Shown here: positions 34,654 through 42,658 of the stretch, piece after piece
Position numbering within the stretch: the stretch's first letter is position 1
How the letters are laid out: each line of letters starts with the position of its first letter
From: an uncultured Collinsella sp.
GTDB lineage: Bacteria > Actinomycetota > Coriobacteriia > Coriobacteriales > Coriobacteriaceae
NCBI GenBank assembly: GCA_905199225.1
Contig: CAJKFS010000014.1
Span: forward strand, 1 to 52,339
Reading direction: 5' to 3'
Length of the DNA stretch: 52,339 nucleotides
Translations under genes and position numbers: made by a program
Notes under the pieces: model-generated
What the model was told of the DNA's origin: nothing
Databases searched by the model: none
What the model saw: the letters and a program-made list of their open reading frames with translations, nothing else

Positions 34654-35403
34654 TTAGGAGCGGGCGGCTCCGTCGACGGGGAGCACGGCGCCCGTGACAT
34701 AGGAGGCCATGTCGCTCGCTAGGAAAACGAAGGCGTTGGCGACATCCTCGGGCTCGCCCATGCGGCCGAGCGGAATAGTGGCGACGATGGGCTTGATGAC
34801 CTCTTCGGGTAGGTTGGCGACCATGTCGGTCTTAGTCACGCCAGGGGCAACGGCATTGACGCGAATGCCCATGGGGGCGAGCTCGCGCGAAAGCGACTGG
34901 ACCATGCCGTTGACGGCAAACTTGGACGTGGGGTAACCGACGCCGGAGGGCTGGCCGTACTTGGCGACCATCGAGCTTGTGGTAGTGATGGTGCCGCCGT
35001 GGCCGGCCTCGGTCATGATCTTGGCGGCAGCCTGGTGGCCATTAAAGACAGCGACGACGTTAAGGTCCATGACCTTTGCGAACTCCTCGGCCGTGTAGTC
35101 CAAAAGGGGCGAGCGCTGGGAGATGCCGGCGTTGTTGACGACCGTATCGAGACCGCCCATGTCAGCTGCAGCCTGGGTAAAGGCCTCGGTCACGGCCTCG
35201 AGCGAGGTGAGATCGCAGGAACGGCCCCAGACCTTGGCGTCGGGATAGACAGCTGTCAGCTTCTCAACGGCTGCATCGGCAGTCTCCTGGCGCGAGCCAA
35301 AGACGGTGACGGCGGCACCCTCCTCGATAAAACGGCAGGCGATGGCATAGCCGATACCGCGCGTGCCTCCGGTGATGATTGCTTTCTTGCCCTCGAGCAA
35401 CAT
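34654..35403 (-). CDS. SDR-family oxidoreductase (FabG-like)
   Basis: The ATG at 35403 with GAGGAAG upstream gives a 249-aa classical short-chain dehydrogenase/reductase. Features are the nucleotide loop ITGGTRGIGYAIA (residues about 9-21), NNAG, catalytic serine in TTTSSMVAKYG, and YPTSK with the catalytic tyrosine and lysine. The C-terminus ends ASYVTGAVLPVDGAARS. The arrangement fits 3-oxoacyl-ACP reductases and hydroxysteroid dehydrogenases alike. No fatty-acid genes adjoin it, so a catabolic or steroid substrate is possible but unproven. It is convergent with the antiporter and stands alone. Confidence 0.85.
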   Translation of the reverse strand: MLLEGKKAIITGGTRGIGYAIACRFIEEGAAVTVFGSRQETADAAVEKLTAVYPDAKVWGRSCDLTSLEAVTEAFTQAAADMGGLDTVVNNAGISQRSPLLDYTAEEFAKVMDLNVVAVFNGHQAAAKIMTEAGHGGTITTTSSMVAKYGQPSGVGYPTSKFAVNGMVQSLSRELAPMGIRVNAVAPGVTKTDMVANLPEEVIKPIVATIPLGRMGEPEDVANAFVFLASDMASYVTGAVLPVDGAARS

Positions 35404-35554
35404 GGTGCTTCCTCTCATCGCGGGCGGACATACACGGCACAGCATAGCGGCGGCAAAAAACAGCTGCCGTTGCATATCGGTAAACGGTATCCACGGTTGT
35501 TGACGAACGGTCAAGTTGTTCAAACGTTAGTCGACCACTTCGTGCAAAAGATGT

Positions 35555-35593
35555 AACTAAAAGGGGCTCCCATCCAATCGGACGGGAGCCCCT
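35555..35593 (-). terminator. Intrinsic terminator of the homoserine dehydrogenase gene
   Basis: Perfect 10-bp arms AGGGGCTCCC (35562-35571) and GGGAGCCCCT (35584-35593). The minus-strand continuation is TTTTAGTTAC. Confidence 0.88.
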
Positions 35594-35623
35594 CATGCGT
35601 TATTTGATTTGCCGAGAATCGGG

Positions 35624-36967
35624 CTAGTTCGCCATGACGCCTTCGGTCCAGGCCTCGACGTCCTCGATACGCAGGACGTTGGCGACCTCGGCCACGCAAT
35701 CGACGCTGGCAAGCTCGGCGGCGGCAGCCTGGACGTCCTTCTCGAGCGCGCGGTGCGTCAGGAAGATGACCGAGCAGGCATCGCTGACGCCCGACTTGCC
35801 GTCCTCGACCTGGTTGATGAGCGAGATCGAGATGTTGTGCTTGGCAAAGATGTCGACCGTTTCGGACAGGGCGCCCACGCGGTCGGCGACCTTCAGGCGC
35901 ACATAGTACTTGGTCTGGAGCTCGTCCATGGGCTTAAAGGCGAGGTTGTGACCATAGGGCTCAATCTCGGGCAGCGGAGCCACGCCGCGGCTGATCTGCT
36001 CGGAGAGCGACAGGATGTCGCCCACGACGGCGCTCGCGGTGGGGAAGGAGCCTGCGCCGGCACCGTAGAACATGGTCTCGCCCACGGCGTCGCCTACCAC
36101 GTAGACAGCGTTCATGGCGCCGTTGACCTTGGCAAGCATGTGGTCGGCGGGGATCAGCGTGGGGTGCACGCGGACGTCGACGCCGGCGTCGGTGTTGCGT
36201 GCGATGCCCAGCAGCTTGATGGTGTAGCCGAGCTCGCGGGCCTGGGCAATGTCCTCGGCGCCGATGGTACGGATACCCTGCTGGTAGACATCGTCGGTGG
36301 TCACACGGGTGCCAAAGCCGATGGAAGCGAGGATTGCCGTCTTGCTGGCGGCGTCGAAGCCGTCGACGTCGGCGGACGGGTCGGCCTCGGCATAGCCCTT
36401 TGCCTGGGCGTCGGCGAGCACGTCAGCGTAATCGGCGCCCTCGGCGTCCATGCGCGACAGGATGTAGTTGGTGGTGCCGTTAAGGATACCGGCGATGGTC
36501 AGGATCTTGTTGCCCACCAGGTCGTGCTCGAGCGTGCTGACAATGGGGATGCCACCGCCGCAGCTGGCCTCGCACTTAATCTGCACGCCGCACGCGCGCG
36601 CCTTCTCGGCGAGCGTCTCGACATGACGGCCCAGCAGGGCCTTGTTGGCAGAGACGACGTGCTTGCCGTTCTCGAAGGCGGTGGTGAATATCTCGGTTGC
36701 GGGATGCTCGCCGCCGATCAGCTCGACGACGATGTCGACGGCGGGGTCGGTGACGACGTCGTGCCAGTCACTCGTAAAGGCCTCGCGCTCAATGCCTGCC
36801 GCCTCGGCCTGCTCCCAGGCAAGCGCGCAGGCGCGGGTCAGCTTAAGGTCGATGCCGTAGGCGGCCAGGTACTCATCGTGGTGGCTCTTGATCAGACGGG
36901 CCACGCCGCCGCCGACGGTTCCCAGACCGATGAGGCCGACGTTCACGGTGCGCAGGGGTTCGCTCAT
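35624..36967 (-). CDS. hom: Homoserine dehydrogenase
   Basis: Hom reduces aspartate semialdehyde to homoserine for threonine, methionine and isoleucine synthesis. The 447-aa protein has the NAD(P) loop VGLIGLGTVGGGVARL (residues about 10-25), KHVVSANKALL, the catalytic-domain signature region GTTNYILSRM and GYAEADPSADVDGFDAASK. A C-terminal ACT domain (RLKVADRVGALSETVDIFAK onward) suggests allosteric control, probably by threonine. AAGGAG precedes the ATG. It stands alone with its own terminator, near the livKHMGF importer but divergent from it. Confidence 0.95.
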   Translation of the reverse strand: MSEPLRTVNVGLIGLGTVGGGVARLIKSHHDEYLAAYGIDLKLTRACALAWEQAEAAGIEREAFTSDWHDVVTDPAVDIVVELIGGEHPATEIFTTAFENGKHVVSANKALLGRHVETLAEKARACGVQIKCEASCGGGIPIVSTLEHDLVGNKILTIAGILNGTTNYILSRMDAEGADYADVLADAQAKGYAEADPSADVDGFDAASKTAILASIGFGTRVTTDDVYQQGIRTIGAEDIAQARELGYTIKLLGIARNTDAGVDVRVHPTLIPADHMLAKVNGAMNAVYVVGDAVGETMFYGAGAGSFPTASAVVGDILSLSEQISRGVAPLPEIEPYGHNLAFKPMDELQTKYYVRLKVADRVGALSETVDIFAKHNISISLINQVEDGKSGVSDACSVIFLTHRALEKDVQAAAAELASVDCVAEVANVLRIEDVEAWTEGVMAN

Positions 36968-37441
36968 AGATAGCTCCTTCGTGCATCTTATGGATGGATT
37001 AACCGCTTAAAGGTTGAGTGCATTCTAGCGTGAACCGAGGGCGCGTGCTCGCCAGGCAACAGGAGTCGCACAAAACGGCACCCCCGAAACGCTGCAGAAA
37101 CATTGGAAACATGCTCACTACATACGACCTACAGCCTATGTGATCCAGGACGGCAAGTACATCGCCGCCTAAGTGCATATAACGAGACCGGTGGGGCCGT
37201 TTTATGCAGGGCAAGGACGCTTGTAACAGAACAGAAACATTACTTTCACATAATAAAGTGGCTAAACTGCATAAACCGATAGAAATACACATAAATATGG
37301 ATAAATGGACAAAGCAAAAGAAAAGTTGAAATAATCGCCACTTTTCTCAACTAAAGCGTCTACTATTTTGCGAACGCCGAACACGGCGAAGGATGGCCTG
37401 TCGGGCAACCAAAACCCGACGAGATTTGAGAGGAGAGCCGC
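36968..37441. promoter_or_regulatory. Divergent hom/livK intergenic region
   Basis: This 474-bp gap holds the promoters of hom and livK. The half next to livK is strongly AT-rich (37200-37365), with TACTAT at 37361-37366 as a possible -10 but no clear -35. Two short hairpins lie in the livK leader: CGCCG-AACA-CGGCG near 37375-37388 and GTCGGG/CCCGAC (37400-37420). A relic of a livK 3' end sits at 37128-37172. No T-box or other known riboswitch features were found. Confidence 0.4.
37128..37172 (+). pseudogene. Remnant of the 3' end of a second livK gene
   Basis: The 15 codons up to TAA read PTAYVIQDGKYIAA and match the intact LivK C-terminus PTAYVITDGKYVQA at 11 of 14 positions, including the stop placement. 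Upstream in that frame the match ends at once (HYIR before it), so only the tail of a former tandem copy survives. It is not expected to be expressed. Confidence 0.7.
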
Positions 37442-38629
37442 ATGTCGAGCCTCACCGGTAAGTCATTGAACCCTGTTATGAATCGCAGGAGCGTTATCGC
37501 GAGCGCAGCAGGTCTGGGGGCGATGTCTATTCTAGCTGGCTGCTCCTCCAACGGCGGCGACAGCGGTTCCGCTTCGGGCGACGCTTCGTTTAAGATCGGC
37601 ACCATCGGCCCGCTGACCGGCGCCAACGCGTCCTACGGCAAGTCCGTTACCCAGGGTGTCGAGCTTGGCTGCAAGGATTTCTCGACCAAGGAGCTGCCGC
37701 TTGCCAGCAAGGCCGAGGATGACCAGGCCGACGGCGAGAAGGCCGTCAACGCCTTTAACACCCTGCTCGACTGGGGCATGCAGGCCCTCGTCGGCCCGAC
37801 CACCACGGGTGCGTCGGTTGCCGTTGCCGCCGAGTGCGGTAACGACCCCGAGACGTTCATGATCACTCCGTCCGCGTCCTCCGAGGACGTCACCAAGGGC
37901 AAGGATTGCGTCTTCCAGGTTTGCTTTACCGATCCCAACCAGGGCGTCAACGCTGCCAAGTTCCTGGCGCAGAAGTATGCGGACGAGAAGTTCGTGCTGT
38001 TCTATAACTCCGGCGACGCCTATTCTTCGGGCATCGCAGATTCCTTTAAGGTTCAGGCCGCTAAATCCAAGCTCGAGATTGTTGACGAGGAGACCTTTAA
38101 GGACGACTCCGCCACGAGCTTTACCAACCAGCTCACCAAGGCCAAGCAGGCCGGCGCTACCATGATCTTTGCGCCGATCTACTACACGCCGGCGTCCGTC
38201 CTGCTCAAGAACGCCAAGGACATGGGCTACGACGTCAAGATGATGGGCTGCGACGGCATGGACGGCATCCTGGGCGTTGAGGGCTTCGACACCTCTCTTG
38301 CCGAGGGTCTGCTGCTCATGACCCCGTTCTCCGCCGACGACGAGAAGAACGCCGACTTCGTCAACGCTTACAAGGATAAGTATGGCGAGACTCCGGACCA
38401 GTTTGCCGCTGACGCCTACGACGGCGTGCACGCGGTGGCCGAGGCCCTCGAGGAGGCCGGTCTTGGTGTCGACGCCGACCCGACCGAGGTCGCCGAGAAG
38501 CTGCCCAAGGCTATGCTCAAGATTACCGTTGACGGTCTGACCGGCAAGCTCACCTGGAACGATAAGGGCCAGGTCCAGAAGGAGCCCACGGCGTACGTCA
38601 TCACCGACGGCAAGTACGTACAGGCCTAA
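37442..38629 (+). CDS. livK: Branched-chain amino acid ABC transporter, substrate-binding lipoprotein
   Basis: This 395-aa lipoprotein has a basic, twin-arginine-like start (MNRRSVIASAAGLG) and the lipobox LAGC, so it is lipid-anchored outside the membrane. The mature part is a type I periplasmic-binding fold: FKIGTIGPLTGANASYGKSV, VGPTTTGASVAVAAE and a ligand-domain FAADAYDGVHAVAEAL. The first ATG (37442) follows GAGGAGAG; a second at 37478 begins exactly at the MNRRS segment and is also possible. It heads the livKHMGF operon. A hairpin after its stop probably lowers expression of the membrane and ATPase genes relative to LivK. Confidence 0.93.
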   Translation: MSSLTGKSLNPVMNRRSVIASAAGLGAMSILAGCSSNGGDSGSASGDASFKIGTIGPLTGANASYGKSVTQGVELGCKDFSTKELPLASKAEDDQADGEKAVNAFNTLLDWGMQALVGPTTTGASVAVAAECGNDPETFMITPSASSEDVTKGKDCVFQVCFTDPNQGVNAAKFLAQKYADEKFVLFYNSGDAYSSGIADSFKVQAAKSKLEIVDEETFKDDSATSFTNQLTKAKQAGATMIFAPIYYTPASVLLKNAKDMGYDVKMMGCDGMDGILGVEGFDTSLAEGLLLMTPFSADDEKNADFVNAYKDKYGETPDQFAADAYDGVHAVAEALEEAGLGVDADPTEVAEKLPKAMLKITVDGLTGKLTWNDKGQVQKEPTAYVITDGKYVQA

Positions 38630-38660
38630 TAAGCCGCCTTACATAGAGCGGTTTTGATCC

Positions 38661-38692
38661 CAAGCAGGGGAGGTTTTGGCCTTCCCTGCTTG
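38661..38692 (+). terminator. Hairpin (partial terminator) between livK and livH
   Basis: Perfect 9-bp arms CAAGCAGGG (38661-38669) and CCCTGCTTG (38684-38692), with a GGAGGTTTTGGCC-containing loop and only a weak U-tract. A smaller AGGGAC/GTCCCT hairpin follows at 38703-38722. This is a usual place for attenuation after a binding-protein gene. Confidence 0.6.
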
Positions 38693-38768
38693 CTTGGTAT
38701 CTAGGGACAGTGTAACGTCCCTGTTTCATACATTAACTGGAAACCTATTCGAAAGGGGGATGTGGAAC

Positions 38769-39650
38769 ATGACGGTCTTTATCCAATACCTGGTCAACGG
38801 CCTGTCCATGGGCAGCGTCTACGCCATCATCGCGTTGGGCTACACCATGGTCTATGGCATCGCCAAGATGCTGAACTTCGCTCACGGCGACGTTATCATG
38901 GTCGGTGCCTATGTCTCGTTCTGCGCCACGTCGTATCTCGGCCTCCCGGGCTGGGCATCTGTAATTCTCTCTTGTGTGGTCTGTACCGTTCTCGGTGTTC
39001 TCATCGAGGGTCTGGCATACAAGCCGCTGCGTCAGGCGGGCCCGCTGGCCGTTCTGATCACGGCCATCGGCGTGTCTTACTTCCTGCAGAACGCCGCGCA
39101 GCTTCTGTGGGGCGCCACGCCCAAGAACTTCACTTCGCTCGTCACCTTCCCGGTGCCGGAGTTCTTGGCTAAGTTTAACGTAAGCGCCGTCTCGCTCGTC
39201 ACCATCGTCGCCTGCCTGGTTATCATGGCCGGCCTGATGTTCTTTACAGGTAAGACCAAGATGGGCAAGGCCATGCGCGCCGTGTCCGAGGACAAGGCCG
39301 CCGCTCAGCTCATGGGCATCAACGTCAACCGCACCATCTCGATGACGTTCGCCATCGGCTCCGCCCTCGCTGCCATCGCCGGCGTGCTCCTGTGCTCCTA
39401 CTCGCCGGTCCTGCAGCCCACCACGGGCGCCATGCCTGGCATCAAGGCCTTCGACGCTGCCGTTTTCGGCGGCATCGGCTCCATCCCCGGTGCCTTTGTC
39501 GGCGGCATTCTCATCGGCATCATCGAGGCGATGGCGCAGGCTTACATTTCCACGAGCCTTGCCAACTCCATCGTCTTTGGTGTTTTGATCATCGTCCTGC
39601 TCGTCAAGCCTGCCGGCCTCTTGGGCAAGTACGTCCCCGAGAAGGTGTAG
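38769..39650 (+). CDS. livH: Branched-chain amino acid ABC transporter permease LivH
   Basis: The ATG at 38769, 8 nt after GAAAGGGGG, gives 293 aa; the earlier ATG at 38760 lies against that ribosome site. The protein starts TVFIQYLVNGLSMGSVYAII and has eight or so membrane segments. The family-typical LNFAHGDVIMVGAY and AFDAAVFGGIGSIPGAFVGG are present, the latter including the ABC-permease coupling loop. With LivM it forms the membrane channel for leucine, isoleucine and valine import. The LivM start follows immediately. Confidence 0.93.
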   Translation: MTVFIQYLVNGLSMGSVYAIIALGYTMVYGIAKMLNFAHGDVIMVGAYVSFCATSYLGLPGWASVILSCVVCTVLGVLIEGLAYKPLRQAGPLAVLITAIGVSYFLQNAAQLLWGATPKNFTSLVTFPVPEFLAKFNVSAVSLVTIVACLVIMAGLMFFTGKTKMGKAMRAVSEDKAAAQLMGINVNRTISMTFAIGSALAAIAGVLLCSYSPVLQPTTGAMPGIKAFDAAVFGGIGSIPGAFVGGILIGIIEAMAQAYISTSLANSIVFGVLIIVLLVKPAGLLGKYVPEKV

Positions 39651-39659
39651 GTGAGCGTT

Positions 39660-40739
39660 ATGAAGTTTCTTAAAGACAAGCAGACGCGTCACGACTTTGT
39701 CACGTACGCCATGTGCCTTGTGGCGTTTGCCATCGTGTTCTTTATGCAGTCCAACCACATGATTCCGCGCATGATCGCCGGTCAGCTGGTTCCCATCACG
39801 GCCTATATCGTCATGGCCATTTCCCTTAACCTCGTCGTCGGCATCGCGGGCGACTTGTCGCTGGGCCACGCGGGCTTTATGAGTGTCGGTGCCTATACGG
39901 GAATCGTCACCGCCGTCGCGCTGGAGAGCACCGTTCCGTCCGATCCGATGCGTCTGATCATCAGCATTGTGGTCGGCGCTATCGCCGCTGCCATCTTGGG
40001 CTTCTTGATCGGTATCCCGGTCCTGCGCCTGAGCGGCGACTATCTGGCCATTGTGACCCTGGCTTTTGGCGAGATCATCAAAGAGGTCGTCACCTGCCTC
40101 ATTGTGGGCGTCGATTCCCGCGGCCTGCATGTGATCTTTAACATCACGGGTAACTCTACGATCGACGACCTGCACCTGCTCGAGGACGGCACCGCCATCA
40201 TCAAGGGCGCGCAGGGCGCATCGGGCGTGTCGACCTATTCGACCTTCCTTGCCGGCGCAATCCTGGTTATGGTCGCGCTCGTGATTGTGCTCAACCTGGT
40301 TCGCAGCCGTACCGGTCGTGCCATTATTGCCGTGCGCGACAACAAGATCGCTGCCGAGTCTGTGGGCATCTCCGTCACCCAGTACCGCATGATCGCCTTC
40401 GTGGTTTCCGCTGCCCTCGCCGGTGCTGCCGGAGCCCTGTTCGGCGGTAACTTCTCGCAGCTTTCCGCCACTAAGTTCGACTTCAATACGTCCATCCTCA
40501 TTCTGGTGTTCGTGGTCCTGGGCGGCCTGGGCAACATGCGCGGCTCCGTTATCGCCGCGGCGCTGCTCACGGTGCTCCCCGAGCTGCTCCGTCAGTTCTC
40601 GGACTACCGCATGCTCATCTACGCCATCGTGTTGATTCTGGTCATGGTCTTTACTAACAACCCACAGCTCAAGGCGTTCTTCGCACGCATTAAGGACCGC
40701 TTTGCTTCCAAGAAGGAGGTGGCAGCCGATGCCCAGTAA
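39660..40739 (+). CDS. livM: Branched-chain amino acid ABC transporter permease LivM
   Basis: This permease is 359 aa from the ATG at 39660. A GTG at 39651, directly after the livH stop, is an alternative that adds three residues; both have SD-like sequence. Features are MAISLNLVVGIAGDLSLGHA, GFMSVGAYTGIV and the cytoplasmic loop VRDNKIAAESVGI. VFVVLGGLGNMRGSVIAAAL follows near the C-terminus. The basic tail overlaps the livG start by 11 nt, indicating coupled translation. Second membrane half of the importer. Confidence 0.92.
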   Translation: MKFLKDKQTRHDFVTYAMCLVAFAIVFFMQSNHMIPRMIAGQLVPITAYIVMAISLNLVVGIAGDLSLGHAGFMSVGAYTGIVTAVALESTVPSDPMRLIISIVVGAIAAAILGFLIGIPVLRLSGDYLAIVTLAFGEIIKEVVTCLIVGVDSRGLHVIFNITGNSTIDDLHLLEDGTAIIKGAQGASGVSTYSTFLAGAILVMVALVIVLNLVRSRTGRAIIAVRDNKIAAESVGISVTQYRMIAFVVSAALAGAAGALFGGNFSQLSATKFDFNTSILILVFVVLGGLGNMRGSVIAAALLTVLPELLRQFSDYRMLIYAIVLILVMVFTNNPQLKAFFARIKDRFASKKEVAADAQ

Positions 40740-41589
40740 GTTTGAGTTCAACAAGGGCAAGATGGTCCCGTATCCTTCTGGCGCCATCGTTCCCGACCGC
40801 GACTTGGGCCAGCGCCCGGCGCTCGAGTGCATCCACCTGGGCATTGAATTCGGCGGCCTTAAGGCAGTCGATGACTTTAGCCTGACCATCGGCAAGACTG
40901 AGATCGCCGGTCTCATCGGCCCCAACGGTGCCGGCAAGACCACGGTCTTCAACCTGCTCACCAAGGTGTACCAGCCTACGCACGGCACCATCCTGCTCGA
41001 CGGTGAGGACACTTCGGGCAAGTCGGTCTACCAGGTCAACCGCATGGGTATTGCCCGTACGTTCCAGAACATCCGCCTGTTCAATACCATGACGGTGGAG
41101 GACAACGTTAAGGTCGGCCTGCACAATCAGGAGCGCTACTCCGGTTTTGAGGGCGTGCTGCGCCTGCCGACGTATTGGAAGCACGAGAAGGCCGCCCACG
41201 AGCGCGCCATGGAGCTGCTGTCCATTTTTGACATGGAGCACCTGGCAAATGAACAGGCCGGCTCGCTTCCTTATGGCGCTCAGCGTCGTCTGGAAATCGT
41301 CCGCGCGCTTGCCACCAACCCCAAGCTGCTGTTGCTCGACGAACCTGCCGCCGGCATGAACCCGTCCGAGACCGCAGAGCTCATGGCGAACATCGTCAAG
41401 ATTCGCGACACCTTCGGCATCGCCATCATGCTTATCGAGCATGATATGTCGCTCGTTATGAACATCTGCGAGGGCATCTGCGTGCTTAACTTTGGTAAGG
41501 TCATCGCCAAGGGCACGGCAGAGGAAATCCAGAACAACGACGCCGTTATCGAGGCGTATCTGGGTAAGCAGGATAAGGGGGAGAACTAA
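40729..41589 (+). CDS. livG: Branched-chain amino acid ABC transporter ATP-binding protein LivG
   Basis: From the ATG at 40729, behind AAGGAGGT inside livM, this is 286 aa. It shows Walker A GPNGAGKTTVF, the LivG-type insertion between Walker A and signature (KVGLHNQERYSGFEGVLRLP), and signature LPYGAQRRLEIVRAL, where YGAQ replaces SGGQ as is usual in LivG. Walker B is LLLLDEPAAGMNP and the switch histidine lies in IEHDMSLV. The first 30 residues are a short extension before the ABC domain. It pairs with LivF. Confidence 0.93.
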   Translation: MPSKFEFNKGKMVPYPSGAIVPDRDLGQRPALECIHLGIEFGGLKAVDDFSLTIGKTEIAGLIGPNGAGKTTVFNLLTKVYQPTHGTILLDGEDTSGKSVYQVNRMGIARTFQNIRLFNTMTVEDNVKVGLHNQERYSGFEGVLRLPTYWKHEKAAHERAMELLSIFDMEHLANEQAGSLPYGAQRRLEIVRALATNPKLLLLDEPAAGMNPSETAELMANIVKIRDTFGIAIMLIEHDMSLVMNICEGICVLNFGKVIAKGTAEEIQNNDAVIEAYLGKQDKGEN

Positions 41590-42303
41590 ATGGCAGAGCC
41601 GATGCTTTCCGTCTACAACATCAACGTCTGGTACGGCGCTATCCACGCCATCAAGGACATCTCCTTTAATGTTAACGAGGGTGAGATCGTGGCCTTGATT
41701 GGTGCCAACGGTGCCGGCAAGTCCACAACGCTCAAGACCGTCTCGGACCTGCTGCGCTCCAAGACCGGCTCCATCAAGTTTATGGGCGAGGACATTACCC
41801 ATACGCCTGCCGACAAGCTGGTGGGCAAGGGCCTGGCCCAGGTGCCCGAGGGCCGTCGCGCGTTTTTGCAGATGACGGTCGAGGAGAACCTGGAGATGGG
41901 CGCCTACACGCAGCCCAAGTCCACGGTTGCTCCGGGCCTTGAGCGCGTCTACGAACAGTTCCCGCGCCTGAAGGAGCGTCGTCGCCAGGTCGCCGGCACC
42001 CTTTCGGGCGGCGAGCAGCAGATGCTCGTTATGGGCCGCGCCCTTATGAGTAACCCTAAGCTGCTCATGCTCGATGAGCCCTCTATGGGCTTGGCACCGA
42101 TTCTGATTGAGCAGATCTTCCAAATTGTCGAGGATCTGCATAAGGCCGGAACCACGGTGCTCCTGGTCGAGCAAAACGCACAGATGGCTCTTTCCATCGC
42201 CACACGCGGCTACGTGCTCGAGACCGGCAAGATCACCATGACCGGCACCGGCCAAGAGCTGCTGCACGACGACAACGTCCGCAAAGCCTATCTGGGCGGT
42301 TAG
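41590..42303 (+). CDS. livF: Branched-chain amino acid ABC transporter ATP-binding protein LivF
   Basis: The 237-aa ATPase starts one base after the livG stop, with AAGGGGGAG just before. It has Walker A GANGAGKSTTLK, LVGKGLAQVPEGRRAFLQM, signature TLSGGEQQMLVMGRAL, Walker B LLMLDEPSMGLAP and VEQNAQMAL with the LivF-type switch region. Length and motifs are standard. It is the last gene of the livKHMGF operon; a structured repeat element begins 6 bp beyond its stop codon and probably ends the transcript. Confidence 0.93.
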   Translation: MAEPMLSVYNINVWYGAIHAIKDISFNVNEGEIVALIGANGAGKSTTLKTVSDLLRSKTGSIKFMGEDITHTPADKLVGKGLAQVPEGRRAFLQMTVEENLEMGAYTQPKSTVAPGLERVYEQFPRLKERRRQVAGTLSGGEQQMLVMGRALMSNPKLLMLDEPSMGLAPILIEQIFQIVEDLHKAGTTVLLVEQNAQMALSIATRGYVLETGKITMTGTGQELLHDDNVRKAYLGG

Positions 42304-42308
42304 GAGGT

Positions 42309-42480
42309 TCCGCCGTTCTACTGAACGGCGGACCGGCCGACGCTGCGCGGGCCGCATTTGGACAATCTGACGTTCAACTTCAAGGGCGCGACCAGAAGGT
42401 CAGCGCCCTTTCGTTTCACGTCACCTTGTCTCAAATGCGACCCGCTCGCTGACTCTGCCATAACATCGGTGTTGCCGTGG
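42309..42480 (+). repeat. Structured intergenic element, copy A (after livF)
   Basis: About 170 bp homologous to 45568-45750. Helix 1 is 42309-42318 with 42323-42332 (loop TACT). Helix 2 pairs 42353-42365 with 42426-42439 (CGCATTTG/CAAATGCG and GACAA/TTGTC, one bulged T). Nested helix 3 pairs 42382-42393 with 42398-42410 around the loop AGAA (GACC-AGAA-GGTC core). GGCCGACGCTGCGCGG before helix 2 and CGCTCGCTGAC after it are conserved in the other copy. Helix 3 followed by TCGTTT may act as terminator. Possibly a structured RNA or terminator repeat; unknown class. Confidence 0.75.
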
Positions 42481-42496
42481 TTGTTGAGTAGTCATT

Positions 42497-42620
42497 GGGC
42501 ACTTGGCACTTGGGGACGTTCCTTTTGTGCCGGCACCTGGGGACAGTCCTTATGTCAAGAGATTGGTGGTCGTTGGGGATGTTCTTGTTTGACTAGTCGT
42601 TTAAGAACGTCCCCAATGAC
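42497..42620. repeat. REP-like palindromic cluster with GGGAC cores
   Basis: The arms GTCGTTGGGGATGTTCTT (42569-42586) and AAGAACGTCCCCAATGAC (42603-42620) pair at 16 of 18 positions around ACTAGT. Just upstream are two direct half-copies (TGGGGACGTTCC near 42510, TGGGGACAGTCC near 42538) and GGCAC/GTGCC inverted pairs. The same GGGAC core recurs in hairpins at 12.2, 38.7 and 48.7 kb, so this may be a REP family. 42621-42658 is otherwise empty. Confidence 0.6.
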
Positions 42621-42658
42621 TATCAAAAGTTGAGGTGAGGGTGTTTTCAGTGCCCTGC

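Noticed and set aside
36968..37441. A T-box or amino acid riboswitch before livK
   Set aside because: The leader is AT-rich with only short hairpins; no T-box sequence, specifier loop or terminator/antiterminator pair was found.
38745..41021. 758-codon minus-strand open frame
   Set aside because: Antisense to livH, livM and livG, low-complexity with many D, H and Q residues, no domain. Similar mirror frames at 21230-23236, 28808-31015, 32604-34211 and 40690-42357 were rejected for the same reason.
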